64,000 nt of DNA from Formivibrio sp. GTDB lineage: Bacteria; Pseudomonadota; Gammaproteobacteria; Burkholderiales; Chitinibacteraceae. The notes below the pieces were generated by a model, which saw nothing but the letters and a program-made list of their open reading frames with translations, made no database searches and was not told the origin of the DNA. This document shows positions 63,752 to 64,000 of the stretch, in pieces. The translations under genes were made by a program, and so were the position numbers. Each line of letters opens with the position of its first letter. The stretch's first letter is position 1. The DNA lies in contig JARLJJ010000327.1 in assembly GCA_031291275.1 (NCBI GenBank), forward strand, positions 30,583-94,582, in the 5' to 3' direction.

Positions 63752-63859
63752 GTTGCGCAACCCAGTCAGCAGCTTCTAAGCAACAAAAAGCTGTCATCCG
63801 TTGCAGTGTGGTTGGCTGACTGCTTTGGCCGATTATGAATAGTCGGCCTTATGTAAAGC

Positions 63860-64000
63860 GTAAGCACCCGGCGAACTCATCTGTAAATTGACGGAATAGA
63901 CCGCGAAGATCGTGCTCACTAAAAATCACGGTGGACACTATCGATGGAAATTCAGAAACCCAAGCGGATTCGGCGACATCATCCAGAGGAATTCAAGCAG
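63860..64000 (+). mobile_element. Left end of an IS66-family-like insertion sequence (continues past window)
   Basis: GTAAGCACCCGGCGAAC resembles IS66 terminal repeats (GTAAGC...); ORF begins 84 nt inside. Confidence 0.7.
63944..64000 (+). CDS. Transposase orf N-terminus (truncated by window edge)
   Basis: MEIQKPKRIRRHHPEEFKQ... resembles IS66 TnpA-type N-termini. Confidence 0.65.
   Translation, partial: MEIQKPKRIRRHHPEEFKQ

Overview
This 64 kb window looks like a betaproteobacterial chromosome segment (inferred from gene content and GC-rich coding style). Most of it is ordinary core genome: leuS(partial)-lptE-holA-rng, an MFS gene and ssb, an idonate/gluconate dehydrogenase pair, thiM-thiE, uvrA, c-di-GMP signalling genes, an anaerobic class III RNR locus, groESL with a CIRCE operator, an RND efflux operon, an EF-G-like gene, a sugar-oxidoreductase/alginate-lyase cluster and a DUF1800/DUF1501 pair. 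The right end is accessory. A Hachiman-type defence locus (HamA-like DUF1837 nuclease plus HamB-like helicase) is accompanied by a small DUF3223/DCL-like gene and lies between an internally deleted IS3-family remnant (60066-60237) and the start of an IS66-like element (about 63860 to the window edge). The hamB frame is broken by a single -1 shift near 61600. A second notable locus is nrdD: the catalytic ORF lacks the C-terminal glycyl-radical motif, which sits in a separate 62-aa ORF about 0.55 kb downstream, and the promoter carries a perfect FNR-type box plus a phased tandem NrdR-box pair. No tRNA, rRNA or CRISPR array was recognised. All calls come from reading sequence and motifs; no database search was run.
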